Below, piece after piece: positions 1 to 9,618 of a stretch of 64,000 nucleotides of DNA. Made by a program: the position numbers and the translations under genes. This stretch comes from Eutreptiella sp. 'Long Island Sound 2002' (taxonomy: Eukaryota; Euglenozoa; Euglenophyceae; Eutreptiales; Eutreptiaceae), in assembly GCA_964036045.1 (NCBI GenBank), contig OZ038387.1:18251420-18315419 (forward strand), read 5' to 3'. The notes under the pieces are model-generated. The model was not told the origin of the DNA. It saw only the letters and a list, made by a program, of their open reading frames with translations, and did not search any database. Position 1 is the stretch's first letter, and every line of letters starts with the position of its first letter.

Positions 1-1628
1 GAAGGGCTGCGCCCCGACGGGATTGATGAGGACGAGAACCCCAACGAGTACCCGTCGGGTGCTACAATCAACGTCTCTATGTGGGACATGATCGAAAAGA
101 AGTTCCGAGAACCGGGAGACGAGCGTACGCTGCAGGGCAGCCACAGCAGTGCGTCCCCTGGGAAGGAGAAGCGATCTGCCCGGGACAGAAAGCGGGACAA
201 GAAATGGCGGGAGTACCAGGAATCCCTCGCCACCGAAGCCGCCCAAGCTGCGGAGAACGAGACCAAGGGCGGAACCCCAGCCCCCAGCCCCCAACGGGCC
301 AGTGGCGGTCACCACCCCGGCCACACCACCCTTGGCGACTTCTTTGAAGTCGCCAAGAAGGCCAAGGCCAAGCCCCGTCAGCTGCACCTGAGGAAGTCAG
401 GCCCCAGCAGCGACGTGGAGTCGGCCCACCGGGGGAGGATGCCGGCCGACCAGGCCAGCTCCAGCAGCAGCGTCGCCCCCGACCAAAGGCACGTTGCCCA
501 CGCCTGCCAGCGTGCCTGCGGGGTGCCCTGCAACGTTCGGGTTGCCCGGCAACGGGCCACGCAGCAGAACGCTGCCGTGGAGGGCGCCGTTGGCATCGCC
601 CAGGAGGAGGTTGCAGAGTGGGGCAGAGGCATGGCCTTCCGTGCCTGGACCGTGGCAGCCATTGCGGCCGGAGTCACGGCTGCAGCTGCACAGGAAGCAG
701 CGCCTGCCCGGGTCAGGAGTGAGGTGGCGGCAGCCACGTTGGAAGCGGCGGCCGCCCAGGAAGCCCGCCTGGCCCAGGAGGCCATTGCCCGTAAGGAGGC
801 CGAGGTGAAAGCGTTGGAAGAGGCGCTTGCCCAAGAGAGGGCAAGGAAGGAGGCGGAGGAAAGGGCCCACGCCGAAGCAACGGCCAAGGCCCAAGCGGAC
901 GCCGCCAGAAAGGACGCTATCGAGGCCGCGAGACAAAAGGTCGCTGAGGAGAGGGCCAAGACGGAGGCGGACCTGGCAGCGTTAGAAGCGGAGAAGGCTC
1001 GGCTGCAGCGGGCCCGGGAGGCCGAGGCTGCCCGTGCCCGAGAAGAGGCCAAAAGGCGAGCTGCCGCAGCCACGGCCGCCGCTATGGAGGAGGCGGAGGC
1101 CAAGCTTCAGCGCGAGACACCCCCGGGAGGATCCAGAGTGGAGACCCTTCGAAAGCTCTTCGAAGGAGACGCCTCCTCCAAGATGAAGCTGGACCTGGAG
1201 GAGGACGACACGGGCAGCAGTGGGGACAGTGGCCCCACCGCCTACGGACGAAGGAGGGGTAAAAGGGAGACCCCTGAGAGGGCACGGAGGCCAGCGGGCG
1301 GACATCCCCACGACTCCGACCCCTTCTTCACTGCCAGCGATGGGGACAGACGAGACCGCCGACATCGCCGGGGAATGACTGGCGGAGGAGGCGGAGACGT
1401 CCCCATGGAGCCGGAGGGTGAGGTTGAGGATCTCCCCCCTCCCTACCGGAGCTCAGAGTCCATCGCGTGCGACACCAAGACGGCCAGGTGGGGCGACATG
1501 GACGAGGATGAAGACATGGACTTCGGCTACACGGAGAAGCCCCCATCCTCGCACCCACCGAGGCGACCCGGCGGAGACCCACCGGGAATCCCTGGCGGAG
1601 GCCCGTCAGGACCCCCTGGAGGATGCCC
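1..1628 (+). pseudogene. gag: B1 gag, 5' fragment
   Basis: The frame is open from base 1 and matches B2 gag from about residue 90 onward, so the true start is upstream of the window. The product is the N-terminal half of a very long Gag. It has a basic segment near the start, a Ser-rich stretch, then a long Ala/Glu/Lys/Arg-rich region (about 750-1130) that reads as coiled coil, an acidic stretch, and the start of a Pro/Gly-rich region. The frame is cut at 1628, where the LTR of A1 begins; reading on into the LTR adds a meaningless tail to a stop near 1692. The matching continuation is at 24415. Gag would form the virus-like particle. It cannot do so here because the capsid core is missing. 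Confidence 0.85.
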
Positions 1629-2412
1629 AGAAAAGTTTATAGTGGTTTCAACACTGTGTTTTTGTCTCTCCTGCTGCTTGCTGCTGGTGTAGGGCTTCCT
1701 GCTGCTTGTTTTTGGAGATGAAAAGCTTTTGTTTGCTGAAATACAGTAAATCCAGGATAGCCCAAGCCAGAGGTGTGCAAGGAGAAGAGAATCAGGATCA
1801 AAGCATGAAGGGCTGCAGTGTAAACAGTGAAAGATGAAAGGATATTCACAGATACTGCAACTCAGGTCAAATCGGAATGCATATTCACAAAGATAGCTGA
1901 AATGTTTTGAAAAAGAGTTGGAAAACTGCCCCATGGTCACTCTATCTCCATAGTGCCATCTCAGGAAATGTGCACTCTTTGTTTTGGGTCCCATATGTGC
2001 TGAGGTGGCAGGGCATGTGGCGATGAGGTCACTGCCATGTCACATGGGATCTTCCTACTTAGCTAGGCTGACCAGGAATTGAACCCAGGACCTCTCAAAA
2101 AGAGGTGCCCAGCCCCCTAGGGTGCATACCACTAGGACAGCTAAGTATTCATGGAAAAACATAGATAAATTCATAGGCTCTGCCTTGGATATGTCAGTTC
2201 TCAGTCAACTCAGGAAAAGATGATTTGCCTCACATTGAAAGGGGATTAAGGGGTCCACTCCATATCCTGATTGGGTGTTTGGTTCCATAGGTCAAAATGT
2301 GTTATCACCACTTTTGGTGGGGCCAATACTAAGATAGAAATGCCTGGATGCTCAGTGCATCCCTAATACAACTAGAGTATGCCTCAAAGCATTGGAAAAG
2401 CACTTTTTCTTA
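1629..2412 (-). repeat. A-family LTR (3' LTR of A1)
   Basis: This 784-bp block recurs with high identity at 12190-12973 and 23631-24414. The inner edge is set by the polypurine tract at 2413-2422. The outer edge is set by the primer binding site next to the two other copies. The ends are not the usual TG...CA: they form a short inverted repeat (AGAAAAGT at the left, ACTTTTTCT near the right). It would hold promoter and polyadenylation signals. It also contains a tRNA-like segment. Confidence 0.8.
2058..2145 (-). other. tRNA-like segment inside A-family LTR (copy 1)
   Basis: On the minus strand this begins CTTAGCT and ends AGCTAAG, a perfect 7-bp closing stem. Inside are an A-box-like CCTAGTGGTATGC, a 5-bp stem closing a 7-nt TTTTTGA loop like an anticodon arm, and a T-arm with a TTCAATT loop. 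In this copy the T-stem carries mismatches; the copy at 24060 has a perfect one. The D-arm and variable loop are poor, so it is not a working tRNA. It is more likely a tRNA-derived relic or internal pol III-type promoter. Confidence 0.45.
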
Positions 2413-2422
2413 CTCCCCCCTT
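2413..2422 (-). promoter_or_regulatory. Polypurine tract of A1
   Basis: The minus strand reads AAGGGGGGAG directly next to the 3' LTR, the place where plus-strand DNA synthesis is primed. The same tract borders the LTR at 12974-12983. Confidence 0.7.
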
Positions 2423-4682
2423 GTGCTGTGGTGGCCACCACTGTCGCATTTTAGGAAAAAGGGATTTTTTTCTTGGCCTTTCCTTGGTTTCCGCATCTAC
2501 TTTAAAATACCTATAGTTTCCCTCACACAGAAAAATGGGCGCTCACCATGGCTGGCGCTCTTTTGCTGCTCTGTTTGTATCATTTCCTACAGAAGACTCA
2601 GCGCTCATGGCGCTGCCGGGGCTCCTGTGGCTTGGTTGGGTTAGTTTGGGAGCATGCCAAAACATGTGCATGTGCATCCCTCCCTCCAAGACGCAGCGCG
2701 ACACAAACCCAACGCAAGACACAATATACACACTCGCATGGGTTATCGTAAAGCTGCTGGCGACCTGTGAACTGTCTTAGGGCGAAGGGAGTCATGAAAA
2801 AATTAAATTGCCCCTTGGTGGGGTCTTGGGTTCCGCTCAGTCTCTCCTGGCTGCTGCGTTTCGGCCAGAACACGGCCTACTCAGCGAGGCTGCGCGAGGG
2901 TATCTGCAGAGGCAGGAATGGGAGAATTATGGACGAATCCACGCAAAAACGAAGCGACGACACCAAAATCCGTGAAATGACGGCCTAGAAATTTTCTAAG
3001 ACAACACACCTGAGCAGAATCCAATTGTGCATCAGAAGCACATTTTTATAAAAATTATAGTCATCTCCAGATTTTTTAAATCAAGAAATTCCTACGCATA
3101 AAAAGGCGGCGCGCAGGAGCGGCTCCTAGCGAAGCGCCGGAAAAAGCAGAAATAATGGCATTATAAACGTATGTCTCACGTAGTCTTGAAAATGACGAGA
3201 CACACATTAATAAATAAACATACAGATTCCACCTACACTAATAGAAGTATCAAAAATTCAAGAATTCGAAAATCAACGAAAAGACTTCAATGAATCAGGT
3301 ATAAACTACAGGTATGCTCGTCTCGTATGCCGCATACACATTGCTCGTCTCGTGTCTCCGTGAACGAGTCTTGTAGCAGCGCTAACAACGATAGAACGCG
3401 ATAGAGGGATTGATTAGAAAGATTGCAGATGATTAGAGGTCAGATCAGGGTGATTAGACATACACACAGGTGCATAGCAACGTTCTTCGCGTGCGCCCCG
3501 TTTTTCTCTCCACCTTGCTTCACCCTCCAGTGGTAGGTAAGGTAGGTACGCCCAGGTGGGGCCACCCCCTTGGTGGAGTTCCAGATTGTGGTTAAGATGG
3601 GCAGGTTTGCCCAACACCGTCGTGCATGCTCGTGCATTCACACACGCATTAAAGGGTAGGCCACGCGAAGTGCGCACGGTAAACCTTGTCTAGGATACCC
3701 AGGGGCTCCTTGGTACGTTCTTTAAGAGAACCTGAGGAGTCCCTTAACGCTTGCTTGCTTGACAGGGTAGCTGATCTTCAGCGTGTTTGCGGACAGTGTA
3801 TTATAGGTCACACTGAGAACCGTATAATACGGGGAGTGTGGCTTGGTTCCTCCGCCGTAAACAACCCTTCATTTGTCTTTGCTTTACAGGTTGGTAGGTA
3901 GGGTGATTGGTGCAGCAGCATACCATTTTTATCTTGCCCTGCTAAACAAGGGCGCAGATCACACAAACAGATAACTCCGTCTCTGCCTGTGGCAGAGTAG
4001 GGAGTCCCACTCCATCGACATCTGCGCCGTGCACGCAAAAAGAGCACCTCTTTCCTCCAAGCCCTAGCAGGGGAAACACGTTGTGGCGTCCCCTGTTAGG
4101 CCACAGTTGCTTAGCTGCGCTGTGTTCTCTTGTCATTTCACAGGAGGGTCGCTAGGACCCACGACATGTTCTTCAACGACACCCAGTAGAGTGTGCGTGT
4201 AGGAGTGGTAGTCCTGAGTGGGGGCTTGTGCCAGTTGCGCAGTGCTCGCCCACCAGGATGGTGCCACTGTAGGGTGTGTAGGACCTGCAGTGCGTGTGTC
4301 ACTGTCCCACCCGTTTCCTGCAATTTTAGCAGGGTTGGTGGGCTGTGGCAGTGGTTAGGTCAGTGTTTTGGCCACTTAGCAAAACGGCGTTTTCATGCCT
4401 TCATAGCTTTTGGCCACCCCTCCCTGTAGTAGACAGATAGGTAGGGAAAACAATACCTGGATTAGTACGCTGGGTATTCCCCAAAGGTTTTGCGCCAGCA
4501 CAGAAATTGGGCGCTTAGGGGAGGGGAGACCCGGGGCCTACCCCGTGGCATCAATAAGCCAACCCTCCAGGTTTAGCAAGCGTGCAGACTTGGGTATAAT
4601 TAGGACACCACTTCTGCGGCTTGCTCTCAGGACCTTAGGACTAGCACACTCACACATACGCTTTGGCAGGTAAGGGTAAGGT
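2423..4682 (-). other. A1 3' non-coding region
   Basis: About 2.26 kb lies between the pol stop codon and the polypurine tract. It has no convincing reading frame. It aligns with 12984-15069 of A2 with scattered indels. It is AT-richer than the coding part, with runs such as TTAAATCAAG and several GTAGGTAGG motifs. A non-coding tail this long is unusual for the group; no promoter or RNA gene could be identified in it. Confidence 0.7.
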
Positions 4683-7600
4683 TCAGTCCCTAGCTTTAGT
4701 CTTGGAGGCAAGCGTCTCAGCGAGCCTCAGCAACTCACCAAGGTTGTTCTGGGACAAGTAGTCAACCAGAACTGAGTTTAGGCGTCCCTCAGGTAGAACA
4801 AATGCAGAGAAGGGCTCCCAGGTGGCCTCTTCGACTCCAAACCCTTCCCAGAGGGTGAGAAAGCGCCAACCCTGGCGATAGCGGTGGCGTAGGACAGACT
4901 TCACCAGGTAGAAGCCCTCCTTAGCCATCTCCTCGGCGTTCATATCGGGGAGTTCACCTTCAACTTCCATAGGGCTGGCAGCCCCTTGTAGGTCCAGAGC
5001 GGCGATTTCCTCGTCGGTCAGCTCCCACTCCTCCCCACAGAGGTCTTCAGGATCATAGTAGCGCTTCAGGTGTTGAGCAGCGCACACCAGGGTCCCCCCT
5101 AGACGGGGAGAACACCGCACGGTGATACGGTGTCCATCCACTGATAGAATCTTGTACGGCCCGAAGTATGGGTCATCGCTGGTAGAGCGTGGCCAGGCGG
5201 GTAGTTGACTGTGGTGCACCAGCACCCAGTCCCCCTCTTGGTAGGCGGCCGGTACTCGGTGCTTGTTCTTCTTGTTCCACTGACGCTCCCTCACTCTCTG
5301 GAGCATAGCCTTGGCCTTGTCCACCTTCGCTTGTTGCTCTTGGACCCATTCACCCACAGAAGAATGGGTGTCCTCTGGATAGGGGGCATGTAGGAACCAT
5401 GCCGGGCGCCCTAGGAATAGCTCATGGGGCGAGTAGCCAGTAGCTGAACTCTCTTGGGAGTTCATCATCAAGGATATGACGGGGAGTAGTCTCACCCAGT
5501 CTCTGGTGCGTTCAGTTTTGCACCATGTCCTTACATTCTCCTTGAGGACACGGATCTGTCGCTCACATAGGGGGTTGCTCGTGTGAGAGTAGGGAATCCC
5601 CCTAGAGACCTGGACATTGAGGGATCTCAGGACCCTCTTGTACCAGCCAGTATCTGAGCGTACTCGTACGTCCTCATCGGAGTTGATCTCCTTGGGCGCC
5701 CCAAAGACACAAAACCACTCCTCCAGGAGTATCTTGATAGTCTCCTCCCCGGTAATGTGCTTGGTACATGGGAACACTCTGGTAAACCTGGTCAACCCAC
5801 AGGTTACCACGAGGGCGAAGTCATAGCCCCCGAACCTCGGCATCTCGGTGTAGTCCACGTATAGAACACTGTTAGCACAGTGAGGGATGGGCAGGGTCGA
5901 GTAGAGACCTCTGTCCCTGATATCCCCTGGTTTACAGGACCTGCATGGGCACTTGTCCACGATAGGCTGGAGGGTTTTCCGCAGTTGGTCGTTAGTCCAC
6001 GTAGTGTGGAACCACTGCTTGAACAGCCTCAGGGTACGGTCAGCACCCACATGACCGCTGGACTCATGGGTCCACTTCAGCAGCGCTGGGACTCTGTCAC
6101 TAGGCACCACAATGCGGTCCTCGTGCCAGAGGTAGCTCTTGTCCCTCTTCCACTGGTCTTGGTTGACCAGGAGGGGTTCAAGGCGTTTCTCCAGGCGCTT
6201 GTAGATATCCCCAAACTCCTTCAGGTACTCTGATTGTTGGAGTGCATCCAGGGGGCGTATCATCGTCATGTTGAGGTCCAAGTGGACGTCCATACGGCTG
6301 AACGCCTCCTTTGCCAGCGCTTCAGACCGGGCACCAATCAGGGCGTCGAAGTTTTTGCGGCTGATATAGTCGGCACACTCGTTCTTCACTCCCTGGATAT
6401 GGTGTACCGTCAGCCGTAGTTGACTGAGGTAGGTCCACCAGCGCCGTAGCTTGGCCTTCTCAGGTGGGGGACCCTTCTGGAAACTGCGGACTGGTTCTTG
6501 GTCGCACAGCCAGACCACAGGGTTACTCCCCAACAGTCGTGCTTGTGAGGATAGCACCAGCATACCCGCCAGCAATTTCTGCTCATAGGTGGAGTAGTTC
6601 CCCCTGGCCTGGTTCCACTTCCACTTCCAGTGGCCCAGAGGTACTAGGACCCACTTGTTGTCAGGGTAGCTGTGCTTGAGGGTTCCATCTCGGTTGAGAC
6701 CTTCCGTCCCCCATTGGGAAATGGCCGAGTCGAACTCCTCCTTCTCTAGTGCTTGCCATTGGAACAACGTTCCACCACCGCCCACATTGCTGGCGTCGGT
6801 CACCGGGATAATCTCCCCTTGTGCCCTAGGCACGCCCAAGCACTTAACGTTGGCTACCTTGTCTTTGAGCTCGTCAAACGCTTGTTGCTCTTGTGGGCCC
6901 CAGCGCCAAGTAGTACTCTTCTTGATCAAGTCCGTCAGAACGGCGCTGGTGTGGGTGAAGTTTTTGATGTGGCGGCGATAGAAGTTGCACGCCCCAATGA
7001 AACTGCGTACATCATGAAGTCCTTTCTTGGGGTCTTCGTGTCGTACCTTGGCATCCATCAGGGGTTTGGCCTTAGAGGCCGCTGGGGTCCACCACCCATA
7101 GCCAACATCAAACCCCAGGTACTGCATGGTGTCCTGCATGAACTCACACTTCTCCAGCTTGAGTCGTGTGTGGTTCTCCTGGCAGACCGCAAAGAACTCA
7201 CCCAAGAGGATTAGGTGATCCTCCTGGGTATTGGTCCCGAGGCATACATCGTCGATGTGAGTCTCCATCTGGGCACCACGGGATATGAGCTCCTGCACCT
7301 TAGGTCTCCTTCGTAGGATGGATAAGATCTTGTTCATCAGCTCTTGGAATAGAGCGGGTGCGTTAGCCACGCCAAACGGCATGACCTTCCACTTGAACAC
7401 CCTCCCCTGAGGGGTGATGAAGGCCAGTAGTTCCTTTGCGTTGGGCGTCAGGTCGACTTGCCAGAATCCGCTCCTCTTGTCCATCTTGGTCTTGTAGCGG
7501 CAGGAGGCTATCTTTTCCAGGGTAGACTCCATATTGGGAATTTCCCCTGAGTGGTTTAGCGTCTTCTTGTTCAGCTCTCCGTAGTCCACTACCAGCCGTT

Positions 7601-8642
7601 TGGCTGTAGACCCAGGTTTAGCCACCAGGAAACAGGGGCTGCAGTGTAGGGGGTAGTCCCCGTCCTTGTACTCCAGGACTAGGCCAGCGTAGATACATTC
7701 TTGTATCTGTCGCTCAATCTCGTCGGCCTGCTCTTTAGGAGCTGGATAGGGTCTCCTCCGGATCTTGTGACCCACGAACTCGGGTTTCAGCTTGAGGTCC
7801 ATCTGTACCAGCTTGTCACATGAGGCTGGAGGGGGTAGTTCTCCGAACACCTCCAGATAGGTCCTTATAAGCTTCTGTACCCGCGGGTCCAATACCTTGA
7901 TCTTGTCCTCCATGTCCTCGTCAGAGTGTAACTTGCTTGCCCCCTGAGTAATAGACGTCGGGAGGTGGTCCTCCACCGACTCTTCGCCCGTGGTAGTGTC
8001 CTTCAGCCCTTGGTAGGCATATAGAAGGTCTTGTTCAACAATCTCCGGTGGACGATGGCAGCATAGGCACGCTCGAGGCAGTTCACATACACATTCCTCC
8101 CAGAGGTCGTCCTCCTCTGGGGTCCTCACATGGGCGCCCCACACGCTCTTCATGAGCTTAAGATCTACCTCCCTTTGCCAGGTGGTGATCTTCTGTTCGA
8201 GGTCCTCCTTCAATTGGGATAGGTCTCCCATACGTCCTTGCTTCAGTGGCCATGAGCTGCGGGTAGGCTTCGCGTAGCATAGCTTTTTCGCCACCAACTT
8301 CCTCTTGGAATCCACATACTCCCTTAGCCTGGATCGAGGGTCCAGCTCCTCGTCCACGGGGTCTTCCACCCTCATGGAGAGTAGGGGTTTCAGTGGGGCG
8401 ACGTACTCGGCGTTCTCCACTTCCTCCACACAGGTCTGCATGCAGAAGGCGTCGTGCTCAGTTTCGTCATCTGAGTGGATAGAGCTAGGTAGCTCAGATA
8501 GTCCACACTCAGAGACTCCATCAGGAACAGGTACATGACAGGGAGAGTTGGGGGCGTTGGTGTCAGTCACGACGTACTCATCTCCTCCAGGTGTAGTCTC
8601 AACAGCATCTTGAGGTCGTAGGCGATCCTTCAAGTCACCCAA
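4683..8642 (-). CDS. pol: A1 Pol: reverse transcriptase, RNase H, integrase, chromodomain
   Basis: The frame is open for 1,319 codons. An acidic linker leads into RT (about residues 280-480), with VVDYGELNKKT, MPFGVANAPALFQ and the catalytic box HIDDVCLG in place of the usual YxDD. RNase H follows with VTDASN (about 615). Integrase has a zinc-binding HHCC region (about 860-910) and a D,D,E core: VDYTE, SDEDVRV, then CERQIRVLKE. The C-terminus is a chromodomain (FLTLWEGFGVEEATWEP, about 1230-1290), which in chromoviruses guides integration to marked chromatin. The start is not native: the protein would be made as part of Gag-Pol, and upstream a nonsense codon (about 8702) and a frameshift (about 8880) separate it from protease. 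A first Met at 8642 is only the first available start. Confidence 0.9.
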   Translation of the reverse strand: MGDLKDRLRPQDAVETTPGGDEYVVTDTNAPNSPCHVPVPDGVSECGLSELPSSIHSDDETEHDAFCMQTCVEEVENAEYVAPLKPLLSMRVEDPVDEELDPRSRLREYVDSKRKLVAKKLCYAKPTRSSWPLKQGRMGDLSQLKEDLEQKITTWQREVDLKLMKSVWGAHVRTPEEDDLWEECVCELPRACLCCHRPPEIVEQDLLYAYQGLKDTTTGEESVEDHLPTSITQGASKLHSDEDMEDKIKVLDPRVQKLIRTYLEVFGELPPPASCDKLVQMDLKLKPEFVGHKIRRRPYPAPKEQADEIERQIQECIYAGLVLEYKDGDYPLHCSPCFLVAKPGSTAKRLVVDYGELNKKTLNHSGEIPNMESTLEKIASCRYKTKMDKRSGFWQVDLTPNAKELLAFITPQGRVFKWKVMPFGVANAPALFQELMNKILSILRRRPKVQELISRGAQMETHIDDVCLGTNTQEDHLILLGEFFAVCQENHTRLKLEKCEFMQDTMQYLGFDVGYGWWTPAASKAKPLMDAKVRHEDPKKGLHDVRSFIGACNFYRRHIKNFTHTSAVLTDLIKKSTTWRWGPQEQQAFDELKDKVANVKCLGVPRAQGEIIPVTDASNVGGGGTLFQWQALEKEEFDSAISQWGTEGLNRDGTLKHSYPDNKWVLVPLGHWKWKWNQARGNYSTYEQKLLAGMLVLSSQARLLGSNPVVWLCDQEPVRSFQKGPPPEKAKLRRWWTYLSQLRLTVHHIQGVKNECADYISRKNFDALIGARSEALAKEAFSRMDVHLDLNMTMIRPLDALQQSEYLKEFGDIYKRLEKRLEPLLVNQDQWKRDKSYLWHEDRIVVPSDRVPALLKWTHESSGHVGADRTLRLFKQWFHTTWTNDQLRKTLQPIVDKCPCRSCKPGDIRDRGLYSTLPIPHCANSVLYVDYTEMPRFGGYDFALVVTCGLTRFTRVFPCTKHITGEETIKILLEEWFCVFGAPKEINSDEDVRVRSDTGWYKRVLRSLNVQVSRGIPYSHTSNPLCERQIRVLKENVRTWCKTERTRDWVRLLPVISLMMNSQESSATGYSPHELFLGRPAWFLHAPYPEDTHSSVGEWVQEQQAKVDKAKAMLQRVRERQWNKKNKHRVPAAYQEGDWVLVHHSQLPAWPRSTSDDPYFGPYKILSVDGHRITVRCSPRLGGTLVCAAQHLKRYYDPEDLCGEEWELTDEEIAALDLQGAASPMEVEGELPDMNAEEMAKEGFYLVKSVLRHRYRQGWRFLTLWEGFGVEEATWEPFSAFVLPEGRLNSVLVDYLSQNNLGELLRLAETLASKTKARD

Positions 8643-9615
8643 GGCGAGTCCATCGCTTTCTCGTTGTATAGCCTGGACCAGAGTCGGGTCCAGGTCCTCT
8701 CAGGGGATGGTGGTAGGACTTCCGTCCACCACGCTTAGCATACTCCCCCATCCGGGCTTCCCAATAGGCGTCTTGCGTCCCAGAGGCACGTAGATGGCCT
8801 CATCAGGCAAACGAACAAAGCTGATAGTCAGCCTGTCCAGGAGGTTTCGCCAGTACTCGTTGCCCCCATGGGCTCCCCAATCCGGGGGAACACAGGACCA
8901 TACGGGAACGTTCCAAGGCCACCTTGGTCAGCACCTTCCCCAGTTCACTGAACCTGGGGTTCCCGTAGGCCATCCCGAAAGAGGGCCAGTAAAATTTGTA
9001 GCTGCAGTTCTTCCCCTTGCTGCAGTAAAGGTCCAGTACATGCTGCTTGTCGCTGGCGAACAACTCCACCCTCAGGTCTTCTCTAGAGTAACCCAACTCC
9101 TTCAGACCTTGGTCTAGGACTTCCCTCAATAGTTGATAGTCCTCAGTTTTGGAGGCCGCCATCATGTTCGAGGGCTCCTCCTTCGATAGCCTCAGGTAAC
9201 TCGGGGTATGTTCCGATTGCTGCAGTGGCACAGACTCTCTGCCACTGCCGTGGTCCACGTAGAGGAGGTAGGGCCCTTGCAGCGTCAGGGATTGTTTCTG
9301 GGAGTGCTGTACGAAGAAGTCAGTCCCCAGTACAAAGTCGAAGGCCTCAGTGTCCATCACATAGAACCAATGGGCGATAGTCCGGGAGCCCATAGGTACC
9401 TCCACTTCACAGTCCCCGCAGCTGTGCACCACATGTCCATCCCCCATGCGTATAGCAGCGGTGGTCATGGTGTTCTTCAGGCTCCCACAAGGTAAAATGT
9501 TCTTGGCCACTATAGATATGGTGGCCCCAGTGTCCAATACCCCCAGGTATTCGCGTCCCCCTAGTCGGATACGTACCCAAAACACCAGGTCTTGGGTGCC
9601 ACCAGAGCGTCCCCG
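8643..9615 (-). pseudogene. pro: A1 protease and linker, frameshifted
   Basis: Directly after the gag UGA the frame continues through RGRSGGTQDL into an aspartic protease with the active-site motif DTGATISIV. Compared with A2, one extra C near 8880 shifts the frame, so the reading ends in a false tail at 8803. In the restored frame a TGG-to-TGA change near 8702 adds a second break. The enzyme would cut the Gag-Pol polyprotein. Protease itself is probably intact up to the frameshift, but it is disconnected from RT. Confidence 0.85.
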
Positions 9616-9618
9616 TCA
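9616..9618 (-). other. In-frame UGA between gag and pol of A1 (putative readthrough site)
   Basis: The codon is UGA followed by CGG GGA. The frame is open for ten codons up to the protease region and beyond, with no shift. UGA CGG is a context known to allow readthrough in several plant RNA viruses. The same stop and context are kept in A2 (21023-21025). Confidence 0.65.

Noticed and set aside
1629-4682. A-family LTR taken as about 3 kb long
   Set aside because: The polypurine tract at 2413-2422 and the 784-bp copy at 23631-24414 show the LTR is 784 bp; the remaining 2.26 kb is an internal non-coding tail.
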